64,000 bases of DNA from Alteraquisediminimonas sediminicola. Lineage in GTDB: Bacteria; Pseudomonadota; Alphaproteobacteria; Sphingomonadales; Sphingomonadaceae. The stretch's first letter is position 1; every line of letters begins with the position of its first letter. A program made the translations under genes and the position numbers. Positions 61,909 through 64,000 of this stretch are shown here, one piece after another. The stretch covers positions 248,001 through 312,000 of the forward strand of contig NZ_JAHXZS010000002.1 in the NCBI RefSeq assembly GCF_019740335.1, in the 5' to 3' direction. The notes below the pieces were generated by a model. It searched no databases, had not been told where the DNA came from, and saw only the letters and a program-made list of their open reading frames with translations.

Positions 61909-62595
61909 ATGCAGATCACCTCCGATTTTTCCCGGCGCCGTCTATTGCAGGGCGCGGCCTTGCTGCCGCTCTTGGGATTGGCAAATTGCGCGGACAGCCT
62001 GCGCTATCGCCTGACCGATGTCATCCGACGACTGCTCAACCTGTCTTCGCAACGTGCCTTTGCGCGATTATTGGCGCCCGATGGCTTCCTCAACGATGAA
62101 CTGGCGCAAATCCATCTGCCGTCCGCTTTTGGCGGCAGCGGCGGTGGCAATATCCTGCGCGCGCTGATCCTGACGGAACCGGTGCGTTATCGCCTGTTCA
62201 AACAATTGAACCGGGCGGCAGGCAAGGCCGCAGATCGCGCCGCCCCGGTGATTGCGGATGCTATTCTCGATATGCCGATCATCGATGCCGAGGCAATTGT
62301 CCGGGGTGGACCGATGGCCGCGACCGCCTTGTTAGAGCGCCAAGTCGGGGATGGCTTGCTCTTCGTGCTCGTCCCCGGCGCAGATGAAGGACTGCGCCTG
62401 TTCGACGATGGCGCATTGAATGAGGCGCTTCGCGTCGCGACCGGCATCAATTTTTCGGGCTTGCGCGACGATCTCGCCCATCAAACCGCCGCCAGCATCT
62501 TCCGCGCGATGGGCCGGGAAGAATCCGCCATCCGCGCCAATCCGCGCGACACCAATGACCCGGTGTTGATGGCGGTATTCGGCGTGATGAAATAA
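61909..62595 (+). CDS. DUF4197 protein with Tat/lipoprotein-like signal
   Basis: Protein of about 228 residues. Start ATG 61909 (MQITSDFSRRRLLQG) with GGAG nine nt before. The signal has twin-arginine character (RRRLLQGAALLPLLGLANC) with a lipobox-like Cys, so it may be a lipoprotein of either route. Body: FLNDELAQIHLPSAFGG, AAGKAADRAAPVIADAILDMPIIDAEAIVRGGPMAATALLERQ, DLAHQTAASIFRAMGREESAIRANP, which is the DUF4197 pattern. Function unknown; divergent from priA. Followed by a perfect terminator. Confidence 0.85.
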   Translation: MQITSDFSRRRLLQGAALLPLLGLANCADSLRYRLTDVIRRLLNLSSQRAFARLLAPDGFLNDELAQIHLPSAFGGSGGGNILRALILTEPVRYRLFKQLNRAAGKAADRAAPVIADAILDMPIIDAEAIVRGGPMAATALLERQVGDGLLFVLVPGADEGLRLFDDGALNEALRVATGINFSGLRDDLAHQTAASIFRAMGREESAIRANPRDTNDPVLMAVFGVMK

Positions 62596-62632
62596 AAAAG
62601 GCCGGGGTGGCAAATACCACCCCGGCCTTTTT
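62595..62632. terminator. Bidirectional rho-independent terminator
   Basis: AAAAAGGCCGGGGTGG pairs with CCACCCCGGCCTTTTT across the CAAATA loop, with A and T runs on both sides. It serves both the DUF4197 gene and the convergent lpd gene. Confidence 0.92.
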
Positions 62633-62653
62633 CAAATGACCTTATCGGCCCGA

Positions 62654-64000
62654 TTACATATGGATCGGCTTGCCCAATACGCCCATCGCCGCTTCTTTCA
62701 GCGCCTCTGCATGGGTCGGGTGCGCGTGGCAGGTATAGGCAATATCTTCCGACGTCGCGCCGAATTCCATCGCCTGCGCGGCCTGCGCGATCATCGTGCC
62801 CGCAAGGGACGAGATGATGTGGACACCCAGCACGCGATCAGTCTTGGCATCGGCAATCACCTTGACGAAACCTTCGGTGTCGCGGTTCGCCTTGGCGCGG
62901 CTATTGGCCATGAACGGGAATTTGCCGATCTTGATTTCGCCACGTTCCTTCGCCTGCTCTTCGGTCAGGCCGACGCTGGCGAATTCCGGATTGGTATAGA
63001 CCACGCCGGGGATCACATCATGGTTCACAATGCCGGTCAGCCCTGCGATATTTTCGGCCACAGCAAGACCTTCGTCCTCAGCCTTGTGCGCGAGCATCGG
63101 ACCCGGCACCACATCGCCAATCGCCCAGACGCCCGGAACCTTGGTCGCAAAATCATGGTCGATATCGATCTGGCCACGCGCATTGGTTTCAAGGCCGATC
63201 ACATCCAGCCCAAGGCCTTCGGTATTCGCCCGACGGCCAATCGCCACCAGCACGGCATCCGCCTCGATCTTTTCGCCCGTACCACCCGCCGCCGGTTCAA
63301 TCGACACGGTCGCGGTCCCGCCCTTGACGGCAACGCCCGTGACTTTAGTGCCGAGCTTCAGCTCCATGCCCTGCTTCTTGAAGATCTTGGCGGCTTCCTT
63401 GCGGACTTCGCCATCCATGCCCGGCAGCAATTGATCGAGATATTCGACCACCGTCACCTTGGCGCCGAGACGCTTCCACACCGAACCCAGTTCCAGCCCG
63501 ATCACGCCGCCACCGATGACAACGAGATGGCCCGGCACCTTGTCGAACGCAAGCGCGCCAGTGGAATCGACAACGACCTTCTGGTCAATCGCGACACCGG
63601 GCAACGGCGTTACCGATGAACCGGTGGCGATGACGATATTCTTCGCCGTCACCGTCTGGCCATCGACATCAACCGTGTGGGCAGCCGTAAAGCGGCCATG
63701 GCCCTTCAGCCATGTCACCTTGTTCTTCTTGAACAGAAACGCGATGCCGCCGGTCAGCGACGACACGACTTCATTCTTTTCCGCCTGCATCTGGCCAAGG
63801 TCCAAAGACGCGCCGGAGATGTTCACCCCGAACTTCGCCAAAGCCCCGCTATGTGCCTCTTCATACAGATGCGACGCATGGAGCAACGCCTTGGACGGCA
63901 TGCAACCGACATTGAGGCAGGTGCCGCCAAGCGTGTCCCGGCTTTCGACACAGGCCGTTTTCAGGCCAAGTTGCGCCGCCCGGATCGCCGCGACATAGCC
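62654..64000 (-). CDS. lpdA: Dihydrolipoyl dehydrogenase (E3), N-terminus beyond the window
   Basis: FAD/NAD disulfide oxidoreductase, E3 of 2-oxoacid dehydrogenase complexes. The frame is open to the right edge, so the first residues are missing. The redox pair is GGTCLNVGCMPSKALLHAS; further marks are VIATGSSVTPLPGVAID, VVIGGGVIGLELGSVWKRLGAKVTVVE (NAD domain), GVWAIGDVVPGPMLAHKAEDEG, and the interface motif CHAHPTHAEALKEAAMG with the catalytic His. An internal Met at CMPSK is not the start. Likely the end of a pyruvate or 2-oxoglutarate dehydrogenase operon whose other genes lie to the right. Confidence 0.96.
   Translation of the reverse strand, partial: GYVAAIRAAQLGLKTACVESRDTLGGTCLNVGCMPSKALLHASHLYEEAHSGALAKFGVNISGASLDLGQMQAEKNEVVSSLTGGIAFLFKKNKVTWLKGHGRFTAAHTVDVDGQTVTAKNIVIATGSSVTPLPGVAIDQKVVVDSTGALAFDKVPGHLVVIGGGVIGLELGSVWKRLGAKVTVVEYLDQLLPGMDGEVRKEAAKIFKKQGMELKLGTKVTGVAVKGGTATVSIEPAAGGTGEKIEADAVLVAIGRRANTEGLGLDVIGLETNARGQIDIDHDFATKVPGVWAIGDVVPGPMLAHKAEDEGLAVAENIAGLTGIVNHDVIPGVVYTNPEFASVGLTEEQAKERGEIKIGKFPFMANSRAKANRDTEGFVKVIADAKTDRVLGVHIISSLAGTMIAQAAQAMEFGATSEDIAYTCHAHPTHAEALKEAAMGVLGKPIHM

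Overview
The window is GC-rich bacterial chromosome, most likely from an alphaproteobacterium of the Sphingomonadales. This is inferred from family content: class III-type PHA synthase, many SDR, Rieske and VOC catabolic genes, STN-type TonB receptors with FecI/FecR, a DUF3297 protein, and the rimP-nusA-ylxR-infB-rbfA order. There is no rRNA in the window, so genus is not assigned.

Layout. 1-9.8 kb: periplasmic copper and heme proteins, bacterioferritin with a small partner, VOC protein, M19 dipeptidase, an isolated Flp pilin, a large patatin-like protein, a SpoIIE-phosphatase/HATPase fusion with its STAS partner, and a TonB C-terminal protein. 9.95-24.6 kb: a catabolic gene cluster with two Rieske oxygenase alpha subunits, a P450, VOC, ABM and Dabb proteins, SDRs, two tandem zinc-free MDRs, a SnoaL-like protein, a heme-c/beta-propeller protein and two TetR regulators. 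Similar palindromes built on TATGA-N6-TCATA (one with N8) lie before the first Rieske operon, before the Dabb/ABM/Rieske operon and before one tetR gene, suggesting one regulon. 24.7-26.8 kb: phasin/PhaE-like protein, PHA synthase and acetyltransferase with overlapping genes.

26.8-36.2 kb: a second catabolic cluster: esterase, LacI regulator, an overlapping operon of FAD oxidoreductase, GMC alcohol oxidase and aldehyde dehydrogenase, a thioesterase and three SDRs. Two LacI-type palindromes (TGAAGCGCTTCA core) sit in its two divergent promoter regions.

36.2-49.8 kb: an integrated genomic island in the 3' end of tRNA-Ala(CGC). It has a 17-bp direct repeat at both ends, paired tandem repeats inside each end, and a tyrosine integrase. 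Cargo is a FecI/FecR/STN-TonB receptor operon, a second paralogous TonB receptor with a class A acid phosphatase, and a decayed replication module: a prim-pol/RepA-type helicase broken by an in-frame TAG and a frameshift, an AlpA-like excisionase, and another gene broken by TAG.

49.8-64 kb: conserved housekeeping genes: tRNA-Ala, DUF3297, cysteine synthase, adenosine kinase, the rbfA-infB-ylxR-nusA-rimP operon, priA, a DUF4197 lipoprotein, and dihydrolipoyl dehydrogenase, which runs off the right edge.
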